From the NCBI GenBank assembly GCA_005885515.1, contig VAWK01000024.1:1-64000 (forward strand): a stretch of 64,000 nt of DNA, in the 5' to 3' direction. The stretch comes from Actinomycetota bacterium (lineage in GTDB: Bacteria > Actinomycetota > Thermoleophilia > Solirubrobacterales > Solirubrobacteraceae). The notes below the pieces were generated by a model. It had not been told where the DNA came from. It made no database searches and saw only the letters and a list, made by a program, of their open reading frames with translations. The stretch's first letter is position 1. The number at the start of each line of letters is the position of its first letter. The translations under genes and the position numbers were made by a program. Shown one piece after another: positions 41,557-49,436 of this stretch.

Positions 41557-42261
41557 GTGATTGGAGGAGAACCATGGCCGTCTCAACAGTGCTCGAGCCG
41601 CTCACCGGCGACGCTCCCCGCCTTTCACGCAGGGCGTGCTCCCCGCAACAAGGGAATGCTCTACCCAGCCGATCCACCGACAGTCGAGGAGATCGTCTGC
41701 GTGATGCGCCACGCAAGTGAGGACCCTCATGGCTTTCGCCTGCGCGCGATGATCGTGATGCTCTGGCGCGGTGGGCTCCGCATCCAGGAGGCGCTCGCAC
41801 TGAGCGAGCATGACCTTGACCCCCGGCGCGGCTCGGTGCTCGTGCGCCGCGGCAAGGGCGGGCACCGGCGCGAGGTCGGGATGGACGGATGGGGCTGGGA
41901 GAACCTCAGCCCCTGGGTCTCAGAGCGCCTCGAGCTCCCGGCGGGCCCACTGTTCTGCGTGATCGACGGCCCGACCCGCGGTCGACCGTGGTCGGCGGCC
42001 GCGGTCCGCACCGAGTTTCGCCGCCATGCCGCTGAGGCAGGTGTCCGGCGACGCTTCGCTCCCCACCAGCTGCGTCATGCGCACGCCGTCGAGCTCGCCC
42101 GCGAGGGTGTCTCGCTGAACGTCATCCAGCGACAGCTCGGCCACGCCAACCTCGGCACCACGAGCATCTACCTCCAAGGCATCGACATCGAGGAGATCAT
42201 CTCGACCGTGCACGCGCGCCGGGCGCCAATGATGTCCGCGACGGCCGGGCTTCAGCTCTGA
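41557..42261 (+). CDS. Short tyrosine recombinase, probably frameshifted near its start
   Basis: The catalytic domain is complete: Arg in WRGGLRIQEALAL, Lys in GKGGHRREVGM, HQLRHAHAVEL (HxxR) and GHANLGTTSIYLQ (His, Tyr). In this frame the earliest start is GTG 41557, lacking a ribosome site. The best signal (TTGGAGGAGAACC then ATG 41574) opens a different frame, MAVSTVLEPL, and after a one-base shift near 41600 would continue as SPATLPAFHAGRAPRNKGM. This suggests a single-base frameshift. ATG 41656 could serve as a downstream start. It lacks a long core-binding domain. Confidence 0.85.
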   Translation: MIGGEPWPSQQCSSRSPATLPAFHAGRAPRNKGMLYPADPPTVEEIVCVMRHASEDPHGFRLRAMIVMLWRGGLRIQEALALSEHDLDPRRGSVLVRRGKGGHRREVGMDGWGWENLSPWVSERLELPAGPLFCVIDGPTRGRPWSAAAVRTEFRRHAAEAGVRRRFAPHQLRHAHAVELAREGVSLNVIQRQLGHANLGTTSIYLQGIDIEEIISTVHARRAPMMSATAGLQL

Positions 42262-42556
42262 AGGGCCGCGAGGCCCAGAGCGCGAGCGCCGACCTCGGCG
42301 CTCGCGCCTCAGGCGCCCAAACGCAGACTGCCGCTTACCTCTACGCAAGCGAGCATTAGCTGAGGCTCCCGCCGGCACTCCCGACGCGCTCGGAGGTCGT
42401 CCTTAGCAGGTGCATGGCCAGTGCTGATGGAGACGCCCGCGTACCCGCGGAAGCGGGATCTTCGCTGTACGGGCTCCGTTGAATCCAACCATGCGAAGGG
42501 ACGGGACGCGCGTGTCGTCCCGTCCCTTCTGCAGATGCGCTGCTAGCGGTCGGGCC

Positions 42557-43189
42557 CTAGTTCGAGAGGCTGACCCCGCCGCTGATTCCGGCGCTTGTGA
42601 CTCCGGTCGTGGTGTTGCAGTCGGTCGGTTCGGGCGGCTGGAAGAGAAGCAGCCCGCTGGCCGAATCGCCGGCGAACCGGTTGGTCGCAATCGTGAACGT
42701 CGTCGGGTCGCCTTCCTGTGCATTCACGGCCGTCAGCGTCAGGCTCGGCGCGACGCTCCCCGACAGGCTCACCGCGGCGAGGGCACCGGTCGTCGAGTAC
42801 GACACGACCGTGTGGGTCCCGTCGGCCCAGGTAACGAGCGCGCTTCCGCTCGTCGTGCTGCTGCCGCAGCTCCCGCTGCCGGTGGGAATCGGCTCCTGGT
42901 AGGTCACCGTGTCGGTGGCCCCGGTTTTGGAGTTTTTGACCTGCTCGGCGAGGGCCTTTCCGGCTTCCACCGCGCCGCTTGTCGGCACGCCCGCTTCGCT
43001 CGACTGACAGCTGCTGAGGTTGCCGCCGAAGTTATATGAGAACGGCTGTGTGCTCGAGCTCAGTCCCGGCGAGAAGTTCGCCGTGCCCTGCAACTGGCAA
43101 CCGCCGACCGATGACGCGAACGCCGAAGGCGCGATCACGAACAGGGTCACCGCCAGACATCCCAGACTTCCTATCATCAACTTGCGCAA
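42557..43189 (-). CDS. Secreted protein of unknown function
   Basis: A 210-residue protein with a clear signal peptide (MRKLMIGSLGCLAVTLFVIA, cleavage probably after SAFA). The mature part is Ser/Thr/Gly-rich with paired cysteines (GGCQL, SSCQS, GSGSCGS, TDCNT) and beta-strand character, suggesting an extracellular beta-sandwich. The start is TTG, supported by AAGGAGGAG a few bases upstream. No family is recognised. Confidence 0.77.
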   Translation of the reverse strand: MRKLMIGSLGCLAVTLFVIAPSAFASSVGGCQLQGTANFSPGLSSSTQPFSYNFGGNLSSCQSSEAGVPTSGAVEAGKALAEQVKNSKTGATDTVTYQEPIPTGSGSCGSSTTSGSALVTWADGTHTVVSYSTTGALAAVSLSGSVAPSLTLTAVNAQEGDPTTFTIATNRFAGDSASGLLLFQPPEPTDCNTTTGVTSAGISGGVSLSN

Positions 43190-43847
43190 GGCTCCTCCTT
43201 TACATCAGGGGGTTTGGGTGATCCGCCTTGGCGTCGGCTCCTCTGCGGCTCGGCAGCTACCAGCTCGGCCTGAACGGCGCGCACAACATGGGTGCGCGCA
43301 CAAGAACCCGACCCATCAGGCGACCAACTGCCTTCCGGAGTCCGTTACCCCGAGCTCGGCGCGCGAAACCCAAGCTTGGCGCCGCTACGGGATCGAGCAG
43401 GCCGACCGGCAGCCCGGCGAAGACTGCGGACACGCGGTTGCTTTATACGCCCCGCTCTCCCCCGCGGCAGAGCGGGCTTGATGAATGCTGGTTGGCTCTT
43501 CGAGGCGCCCGTCATCGTCGAGGACCCGCGCAAACGCATGGAACGCCGACCGAGGCCGTCACGGTCGCAATCTCGACGAAGCAATAGCGCGTTGGCCCCT
43601 GCACGAGACAGCCGGAATGGACGACCGGGAGCTGCAGGCGTCGGTGCCGTCATCACTCCTGCTTCGCCCCGGCGTAAGCGAGCGTCTCGTGAGCCTGGGC
43701 TGCTATGAGCGCCGGTCCTCCTGAGCGGGCGGCTGCGACAGCGCGGCCTGCTGTGGCGCAACCGCGGCGATAGTGGGAGCGACGGGACGGACCGCGTCCG
43801 GAGCGAGACCAACGACGTGGACGGCAAGGCTCGAAGGAGAGCGACGC
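43190..43847. other. 658-bp stretch without a supported gene
   Basis: Several Arg/Ala-rich frames are open but none has motifs or a ribosome site. It contains one copy of the 30-bp direct repeat that also occurs upstream of the amidase gene. Confidence 0.5.
43658..43687. repeat. 30-bp direct repeat, copy 1 (amidase-flanking)
   Basis: Begins CCTGCTTCGCCCCGGCG. It matches 45420-45449 at 28 of 30 positions in the same orientation. Together the copies bracket the amidase gene. Confidence 0.75.
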
Positions 43848-45293
43848 CTAGGAAACCGGCGGCCTTCGGTCCGCCCACGGCCGCGCCCTTTCGAGCTGCG
43901 CGGCGAGCGACAACAGTGTGGTCTCGTCACCCGCGGGCGCGACGATCTGTACCGCCATCGGTAGGCCTTCCTCATCGAACCCTGCGGGCACGGCCGCCGC
44001 GGGCTGGCCGAGGTAGTTCCATATCGCCGTATAGGTCACATACGGGCCGCTGCCGTTGAACGTGCGCACCGCGCCCTTGCCTCGCCACCGCTGGACCGGC
44101 TCCGGCTGGGCCGCCGTGACCGGCGTGAGCAGGACCTCGTGGTCGGCGAAGATCGCGTTGATGCGCTCGGCGACCTTGGGCTGGCGGCGCAAAGCGCGCA
44201 GCAGCAAGCGGCCCTGCACGCGCCGTCCCACAGCCGCCATGCGACGCGTGCGCCCCTCAAGCCGCTCGGGGTGCTCGAGCTTGGCAGCGTCGTCGGCAAG
44301 GCCGGCGAGGTAAGGCGGAACGATGTCAGGAAAGAGCTGTCCGTACCTTGGGTCGCGCTCGGCGACCTCGTGTCCAAGTGAGCGCAGCAGCTCCGCGGTC
44401 TCCTCTACCGCCCGGCGCGCCGTCGACCCGGCCTTCACGCCCGGAATCGTCCCCTTGAGCGACATCGCCACCCGCAGGCGCCCGGGGTCGCGCCGCGCCG
44501 CGTCCGCAAAGCTGGTTTGCGGCTCAGGCGCCGCGTGGGCGTCGCCGGCGGCGGCACCGCGCAGGGCGTCGTCGAACAGCGCAGCGTCGAGCACACGACG
44601 AGCGAGGCCGCCAAGCACCGTCAGACCGTGCCAGCGCTCTGGGTCGGGCAGCGTGGAGATGCGCCCGCGCGTCGGCTTGAGCCCGAACAGGCCGCACAGG
44701 CCCGCGGGAACGCGGATCGAAGCGCCGCCGTCGGAGCCGAGGCCCGCGGGCGCCAGGCCCGCTGCGACGGCGGCCGCGGTTCCACCGCTCGAGCCGCCGG
44801 TCGTGCGCGCGCTGTCCCACGGGTTGCGCGTCACTCCATGCGTCTGTGATTCAGTCATATGGCCCCAGATCTCCAGCTCAGGCTGCGCGGTCTTGCCCAG
44901 CATGGGCGCGCCCTCGGCGCGCAGACGGCGCACGACCTCGGCGTCGACCGTGGCAGGCGTCTCGTTCGCGCCGGTGCCGTAGCCGGTGATCTCGCCGGCG
45001 ATGTCCACGTTGTCCTTCACGGCGACGGGGACCCCGAGCAGCGGGCCCGACTCGCCCGCGCGCAGCCGTCCGTGCGCCGCGTCGGCCTCGGCCAGGGCGG
45101 CGTCGGCCCGGACTGACACGAAGGCGTTCAGCTTCGGGTCGAGACGCTCGATGCGCGCCAGGTAGAGCTCGACCAGCTCGCGCGGCGTGACCTCGCCGGC
45201 CCGAAGCAGCTCGGACAGGCGGTCGACGCCCGCGAACGCAAGATCATCCCCGGGCGTGGACGCCCGGGCGGGTCGCTGCGACGGCGTGGACAC
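43848..45293 (-). CDS. Amidase (amidase signature family)
   Basis: A Ser-cisSer-Lys hydrolase of 481 residues acting on amide bonds; the substrate is unknown. Catalytic elements: Lys in PVAVKDNVDIAG, cis-Ser in TTGGSSGGTAAAVA and the nucleophile region GSDGGASIRVPAGLCG. The remainder follows GatA-like amidases, but the context (genomic island, no gatB/gatC) argues against tRNA-dependent amidotransferase. It is flanked by a 30-bp direct repeat, suggesting it moved as a unit. Confidence 0.94.
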   Translation of the reverse strand: MSTPSQRPARASTPGDDLAFAGVDRLSELLRAGEVTPRELVELYLARIERLDPKLNAFVSVRADAALAEADAAHGRLRAGESGPLLGVPVAVKDNVDIAGEITGYGTGANETPATVDAEVVRRLRAEGAPMLGKTAQPELEIWGHMTESQTHGVTRNPWDSARTTGGSSGGTAAAVAAGLAPAGLGSDGGASIRVPAGLCGLFGLKPTRGRISTLPDPERWHGLTVLGGLARRVLDAALFDDALRGAAAGDAHAAPEPQTSFADAARRDPGRLRVAMSLKGTIPGVKAGSTARRAVEETAELLRSLGHEVAERDPRYGQLFPDIVPPYLAGLADDAAKLEHPERLEGRTRRMAAVGRRVQGRLLLRALRRQPKVAERINAIFADHEVLLTPVTAAQPEPVQRWRGKGAVRTFNGSGPYVTYTAIWNYLGQPAAAVPAGFDEEGLPMAVQIVAPAGDETTLLSLAAQLERARPWADRRPPVS

Positions 45294-45599
45294 GTCGGAG
45301 ACCCTATAGCCCGCACACGCTCGCCACTGCTTCCGGGCGCGAGCGATACCAGCGGCGCACGCTCGGTCGCTGCTGCCTTGGACGATGCTGAGCAGCCACG
45401 ACTGAGGGCCGGCGAGACGCCTGCTTCGCCCCGGCGAAAGCGATCGTCTGCGGAGCCCTAGTCAGCGCGATCGCGGGTCGTCCAGCGCAGGAGCGTGACC
45501 GGCCTCCGCCGACGCGCTCGCATCCACGCGGTTACGACACCTTGTGGCCGCATCCTCCCGGGCCGAGGCGGTAGTCACCAGATCCGTGGCCTTGTCGTG
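45294..45599. other. 306-bp gap upstream of the amidase
   Basis: Holds the second copy of the 30-bp direct repeat (45420-45449) and otherwise no supported gene. Confidence 0.5.
45420..45449. repeat. 30-bp direct repeat, copy 2 (amidase-flanking)
   Basis: Same orientation as 43658-43687 with two mismatches. It may be a duplicated target or a recombination scar. Confidence 0.75.
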
Positions 45600-46259
45600 T
45601 CAGTCCTCAGTCTGCTCCTTGTGTCCGCGGAAGACAGCGAGCCCGTGGTCCGGCTCGATCACCGGTTCAGCGATCCCGGCGGCTGCGAGCCAACGGCGAA
45701 GGTCACGGCGGCTCGGTGGCACCGGAAAGCCCCGACGGCGGCCAATCCCGATGAGTGCCCGCTGTTGCCAGCTTCCCTCTGCGAGAAGCGACGTGCCGAC
45801 CAGCTCGCCGCCGGGCTTCAGACAGCGCGCGATCTCTGTAACGGCCCGCTCCGGATCCTCGAGCATGTGAAGGCCGTTGTAGGAAAGGAATAGATCCGCC
45901 TGTTCGTCGGCGAACGGAAGCGCCCGCATATCTGCGACGGCGAACTCGACCCGGCTCAGCGATTGCTGTGTGGCGCGTCGCCGAGCGCGGCCCAGCATCT
46001 CCTCGGATAGGTCCGCCGCGATGTAGCGCACGTCTTGATCGGGGCGAAGGGCGCGGAACGCGACGCCGCCACCGCACGGCACATCGAGAATCGTCGCGCC
46101 GTCGGTTACCCGGCCAATTACCTCCATGCTCGCGTACAAGGCCGACATGTCGATACCCCATACGGCCCGACCGACGGCGCGCATCAGCCATTCGCGCTCG
46201 ATGGAGTAGTCATAGATCAGGCCGTATGGCCCGGCGAACATGTCCGACCACTGAGACAC
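45600..46259 (-). CDS. SAM-dependent class I methyltransferase
   Basis: A methyltransferase of about 219 residues. SAM-binding motifs: ATILDVPCGGGVAFRAL (motif I), VRYIAADLSEEMLGRARRRA (acidic end of strand 2), FAVADMRALPFADEQADL (motif II/III) and ARCLKPGGELVGTSL. The acceptor is unknown. I use the GTG at 46259 (VSQWSDMFAG); the frame stays open to a TTG at 46355, 34 bp from the IS256 left end, so the IS may have removed the native upstream region. Confidence 0.88.
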   Translation of the reverse strand: MSQWSDMFAGPYGLIYDYSIEREWLMRAVGRAVWGIDMSALYASMEVIGRVTDGATILDVPCGGGVAFRALRPDQDVRYIAADLSEEMLGRARRRATQQSLSRVEFAVADMRALPFADEQADLFLSYNGLHMLEDPERAVTEIARCLKPGGELVGTSLLAEGSWQQRALIGIGRRRGFPVPPSRRDLRRWLAAAGIAEPVIEPDHGLAVFRGHKEQTED

Positions 46260-46388
46260 GCGCACATTGTCACCCAGGTCAGCTGCGGTCAGCAGAGAGC
46301 CAAACCGTGGGAGAGGAACACTCTCCGCGAGCGTGCTGCTCTCCGCCGAAAGCAAGACTTCGAGACCGCGCGGGTCGCGTCCCTTTGC

Positions 46389-47815
46389 TGCTGTAAATTC
46401 GCCGGGCGTAGGGTCCCTTTGGTGGTGAGTTTAGGCGGCTGTGACCTCCTGGAGGTTTGAGGACTCGGCCGGCTGGCATTTGAGTTGGTAGAGGTGTTGG
46501 CGGTCCAGGTCGGTGAAGGTCGCGCCGTTGGTGGCGTGGGTAATGATCAGGTCAAGGACTGCCCAGACGAGCGATAGGCAGCTGGTCTCGCCGGGGAAGC
46601 GGCCCATCACCTTGGTGCGTCGACGGACCTCCCCGAGCGACCGCTCGAGGAGGTTGGTGCTTCGCCAGCGCCGACGGTGGCGCAGCGGGTAGCGCAGGTG
46701 CACCACGAGTGCTGGGAGGTCGTCGGTGAGGCAGGCGGCCGCGGCCTCATAGCTCGCTTTGCGCAGGTCATCGATCAGTACTTGCAGGCGGCGGGTGCCG
46801 TCGGGCGGGCTGATCGCTTCGTCCAGGGCGTGCCAGTAGGCCTTCCGGATGCGATCGCGCTCTTTCTTGGGGAGCTTTGCCAGCAGGTTGCGCAAGCGGT
46901 GAACGGTGCAGTGCTGGCGATCGGCGCGCGGCCATAGCTCCTCGATCGCGCCGATCAGGCCGGGCGCGCCGTCGGCGACGATCAGCATCGGCGCTCCGAG
47001 TCCGCGCCGGGTCAGATCGCGCCCGAGCTCGAGCCAGTCCTCTTTGGACTCGCGCATCCCCAGACACACGCCAACGAGCGCTCGCTCGCCCGTTTCGGTG
47101 AACCCCCAGGCGACCAGCACGCCCTCCTTCGGACCCTCGGGGCGCGCCGGCAGGTAGATCGCGTCCAGGAACAACGTCGCCAGTGAGATCCCGTAGAGGT
47201 CGCGACGCTGGAAGGCGACGAAGCGTTCGCGCAGCTCGGCGCAGATCCGCGCAGCGCTCGACTTAGACAGCTTCCCAAGGCCCGCCTCATCACACAGCGA
47301 CTCGACGTCGCGCATCGAGAGCCCCCTCACGAACGCGCCGACGACCATCGCCTTCAACGGCTCGGTGCGCAACAACCGCCTGGTGTAGCCGCGTGGGAAC
47401 AACCTTGAGACAAACGGCTCGGCGGCCTCGCGGACCTGCGGAATCTGTACCTGCAGCTCGCCCTCGGCGGTCTGCACTCGCCGCGGACGAAAACCATTAC
47501 GCAACCCCGAGTCAAAGTTGCACAAGCCCCGCTGGTACTCCGGCCGGCGCTCATAACGCGAACGTCCCAGCCACGCGTCGAACTCATCCTCCACGGCCCG
47601 CTGGATGATCAACCTCGCGCCCAACCTCGCGAGCTCGGACAGCGTTTGCGCCGGCGCCTCGCTGACCGTCATCGAGGCCAACAACCCATCAATCTTCTGC
47701 TGTATCTCCGCCGATGGCGGTACGGTGCGTCTCACGGCGTAGGTCTCCCTTCTCGTCTTGTCAGGACTTGCGGGAACCTACGCCGTCGCCTTGACGGCCT
47801 CGGCTATTTACAGCA
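46389..47815. mobile_element. IS256 family insertion sequence
   Basis: The outer ends share TGCTGTAAAT (46389-46398, and inverted at 47806-47815). An inner block GGCGTAGGGTCCC (46405-46417) recurs inverted as GGCGTAGGTTCCC (47784-47772). The spacing between blocks differs (6 versus 21 nt). No target duplication is evident. Confidence 0.8.
46431..47735 (-). CDS. IS256 (mutator-type) transposase
   Basis: A DDE transposase of 434 residues. Catalytic residues are visible in LATLFLDAIYLPA (first Asp), MLIVADGAPGLIGAI (second Asp) and STNLLERSLGEVRRRTKVMG (Glu). DRQHCTVHRLRNLLAKLP is the typical C/H motif. It appears intact and full length, so the element may be active. Confidence 0.97.
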   Translation of the reverse strand: MRRTVPPSAEIQQKIDGLLASMTVSEAPAQTLSELARLGARLIIQRAVEDEFDAWLGRSRYERRPEYQRGLCNFDSGLRNGFRPRRVQTAEGELQVQIPQVREAAEPFVSRLFPRGYTRRLLRTEPLKAMVVGAFVRGLSMRDVESLCDEAGLGKLSKSSAARICAELRERFVAFQRRDLYGISLATLFLDAIYLPARPEGPKEGVLVAWGFTETGERALVGVCLGMRESKEDWLELGRDLTRRGLGAPMLIVADGAPGLIGAIEELWPRADRQHCTVHRLRNLLAKLPKKERDRIRKAYWHALDEAISPPDGTRRLQVLIDDLRKASYEAAAACLTDDLPALVVHLRYPLRHRRRWRSTNLLERSLGEVRRRTKVMGRFPGETSCLSLVWAVLDLIITHATNGATFTDLDRQHLYQLKCQPAESSNLQEVTAA

Positions 47816-48051
47816 CTCCTGGGACGCAACCTCGATGCTCGGCGCTCTACCGCATTGCCCGATGAGCGATCAGACGTCGCGGGACGCGTACGAGCGGCAC
47901 GGTCTCGAGGACGGAATGTTCGAGCAGCCGACGACCGCCCCGGACTATCGATTAGGAGCCGCACCAAACTGCATCGCAAACGGCATCCGGCCGCGGGCGG
48001 TCGCGTCACACGCGCCGCAACGTCGCGCACGTCCCTGGCACGCCGGTCGCG

Positions 48052-48093
48052 CTTTCAAGCCGCAGGCCGCGGGTTCGATTCCCGCCGGGCGCA
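48052..48093 (+). other. Truncated tRNA-like 3' half (possible attachment-site scar)
   Basis: From a CTTTCAA anticodon loop (TTC would be Glu) through the stem half GCCGC, a T arm GCGGG-TTCGATT-CCCGC, the acceptor half CGGGCGC and discriminator A. The 5' half is missing: the upstream bases cannot form the anticodon stem, and no GCGCCCG acceptor partner is present. This is the structure left when an element integrates into a tRNA gene. Confidence 0.6.
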
Positions 48094-48109
48094 CTTTCGC
48101 TTTCGCGAG

Positions 48110-48138
48110 TTGACATCTCGCGAGAAACGCTTTACATA
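48110..48138 (+). promoter_or_regulatory. Sigma70-type promoter with palindrome in the spacer
   Basis: TTGACA (48110-48115), exactly 17 nt, then TACATA (48133-48138). The spacer starts with the perfect palindrome TCTCGCGAGA (48116-48125). It is a much closer match to consensus than other promoters in the window, and it points into a ~300-bp region with no clear gene. Confidence 0.6.
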
Positions 48139-48257
48139 TCGGAGCAGCAAGTCGACCGCCGAGCGCCTGAAGCGCATTCGTGGCGGGCGGAATGCTAGGC
48201 CCGCGGGATACGGGCCGTGTCAAGCAGGATGCGAGACGAGGAGAGGGGCAAACAGGG

Positions 48258-48452
48258 ATGAGGGTCTTTGCGTGTGAGGAGCAAAGGATGCTCCGCGCGC
48301 TCCGCCGGTGCTGCCAGCAGCGGCGTCCAAACTGTCGCCACGACCTGCACGTCTCGGTGCAGGTGCGTTCGAGCGTGCGCCACTGTGAGCCAGCGCGCGC
48401 ACGCGCGGCCGCGCGGCCCTTCCCCCGCGGCCGCAGAGCACGGGGCGGCTAA
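48258..48452 (+). CDS. Doubtful small ORF downstream of the 48110 promoter
   Basis: 64 codons from ATG 48258 (MRVFACEEQRMLRALRRCC) with a purine-rich GAGAGGGG upstream. It is Cys- and Arg-rich and ends in a low-complexity tail. It contains a stem CCTGCAC/GTGCAGG at about 48344-48363. It may be a chance frame; an untranslated RNA is equally possible. Confidence 0.28.
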   Translation: MRVFACEEQRMLRALRRCCQQRRPNCRHDLHVSVQVRSSVRHCEPARARAAARPFPRGRRARGG

Positions 48453-48458
48453 AGGGGG

Positions 48459-49394
48459 CTACCCGGCCGTCAGCGACGTCGGCCGGGATGGAAGGAGCGG
48501 GTGGCGCTGGGGGGCGCCACCCGCCCGCATGGCGTGCCCGCCGATGGCGTCGAGCAGCTCCGGCCACAGCACCCGGGGCAGGTCGTGTCCCATGCCTTTC
48601 ACGATCATCAGCTCTGCGCCCGGGATCGCGCGCGCGGTCGCGCGGCCGCCGGAGGGCGCCACCAGCGGATCGTCGGAGCCGTGGATGACGAGCGTGGGCA
48701 CGGTTATGCGCCGCAATTCGGGGGTGCGGTCGCCGGAGGCGAGGATCGCGGCCAGCTGGCGCAGCGGCCCGCGCGGGTCGTGGTCGCGGTCGTAGCTGGC
48801 GCCGGCGATCGCGCGGATGTCCGCGGGCTCGCGCGGTAGGCGGCGTGAGCCGATCATGCCGAACAGGCTCTCTGTGTGGGCGATGTACGCCTCGCGCGCG
48901 CTCGGTGCGCGGCGCAGGAAGATCGGATAGATGCGCAGCGCGGGCTGGCCCGTCCAGCGGCCGCCCGTGCTGGACATGATCGAGACCAGCGAGCGCACCT
49001 GCTCGGGGTGGCGCGCGGCGAGCGTCTGGGCGATCATCCCGCCCATCGACGCGCCGATCACGTGCGCGGGCGCGAGCCCGAGCTGGCTCAGCAGCCCGGC
49101 GGCGTCCTGCGCCATGTCCGCGAGCGTGTACTGGGCGGCCGTGCGGCAGCGGCGCAGGATCTGCGCCATCGAGGGCGGGGCGCCCGACACATGCGTCGAG
49201 CGACCGCTGTCGCGGTTGTCGAAACGCACCACGTGCAGCCCGCGCGCGGCTAGCTCGCGGCAGAAGTCCTCCGGCCAGGCGACCATCTGCGTGCCGAGCC
49301 CCATGATCAGCAGCGCGGTGGGGTTGGACTCGTCGCCGAAGGTCTCAAAGCACAGGGTCACGCCCCGGCCCACGTCGCAGAACTGCTCGGACAT
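48459..49394 (-). CDS. Alpha/beta hydrolase
   Basis: A 311-residue alpha/beta-fold hydrolase similar in pattern to aclacinomycin methylesterase-type enzymes. Catalytic triad: nucleophile [10 protein letters not shown], acid in [12 protein letters not shown], His in [23 protein letters not shown] holds the oxyanion region and [11 protein letters not shown] the conserved loop. The ATG at 49394 is 9 nt after TACAGT (minus strand, 49409-49404). It is divergent from transketolase. Confidence 0.93.
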   Translation of the reverse strand: MSEQFCDVGRGVTLCFETFGDESNPTALLIMGLGTQMVAWPEDFCRELAARGLHVVRFDNRDSGRSTHVSGAPPSMAQILRRCRTAAQYTLADMAQDAAGLLSQLGLAPAHVIGASMGGMIAQTLAARHPEQVRSLVSIMSSTGGRWTGQPALRIYPIFLRRAPSAREAYIAHTESLFGMIGSRRLPREPADIRAIAGASYDRDHDPRGPLRQLAAILASGDRTPELRRITVPTLVIHGSDDPLVAPSGGRATARAIPGAELMIVKGMGHDLPRVLWPELLDAIGGHAMRAGGAPQRHPLLPSRPTSLTAG

Positions 49395-49436
49395 GATCGG
49401 ACGACTGTAGCGCCGCGATCGATAGCATCGGGTGCG

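Larger units (their letters stand above)
33354..48093. mobile_element. Mosaic genomic island starting at tRNA-Leu(UAG)
   Basis: About 14.7 kb bounded on the left by an intact tRNA-Leu plus terminator and on the right by a tRNA-like 3' fragment. It contains two tyrosine recombinases, an excisionase-like gene, a replication-relaxation-type gene, IS110 and IS256 transposases, cargo genes and long gene-poor gaps, in contrast to the tightly packed flanks. A copy of the tRNA-Leu 3' end was not found inside the window, so the exact right end of the first element is unknown. The island may be several elements in tandem. Confidence 0.55.

Noticed and set aside
46381-47823. Target-site duplication around IS256
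   Set aside because: The 8-9 bp flanking the putative ends do not match.
47816-48051. A gene or complete tRNA between IS256 and the tRNA fragment
   Set aside because: Open frames have no motifs, and the bases upstream of 48052 do not form the missing 5' half of a tRNA.
48052-48093. attR copy of the tRNA-Leu(UAG) 3' end
   Set aside because: The fragment shares only the generic T-loop bases with that tRNA; its acceptor and T stem differ, so it belongs to another tRNA.
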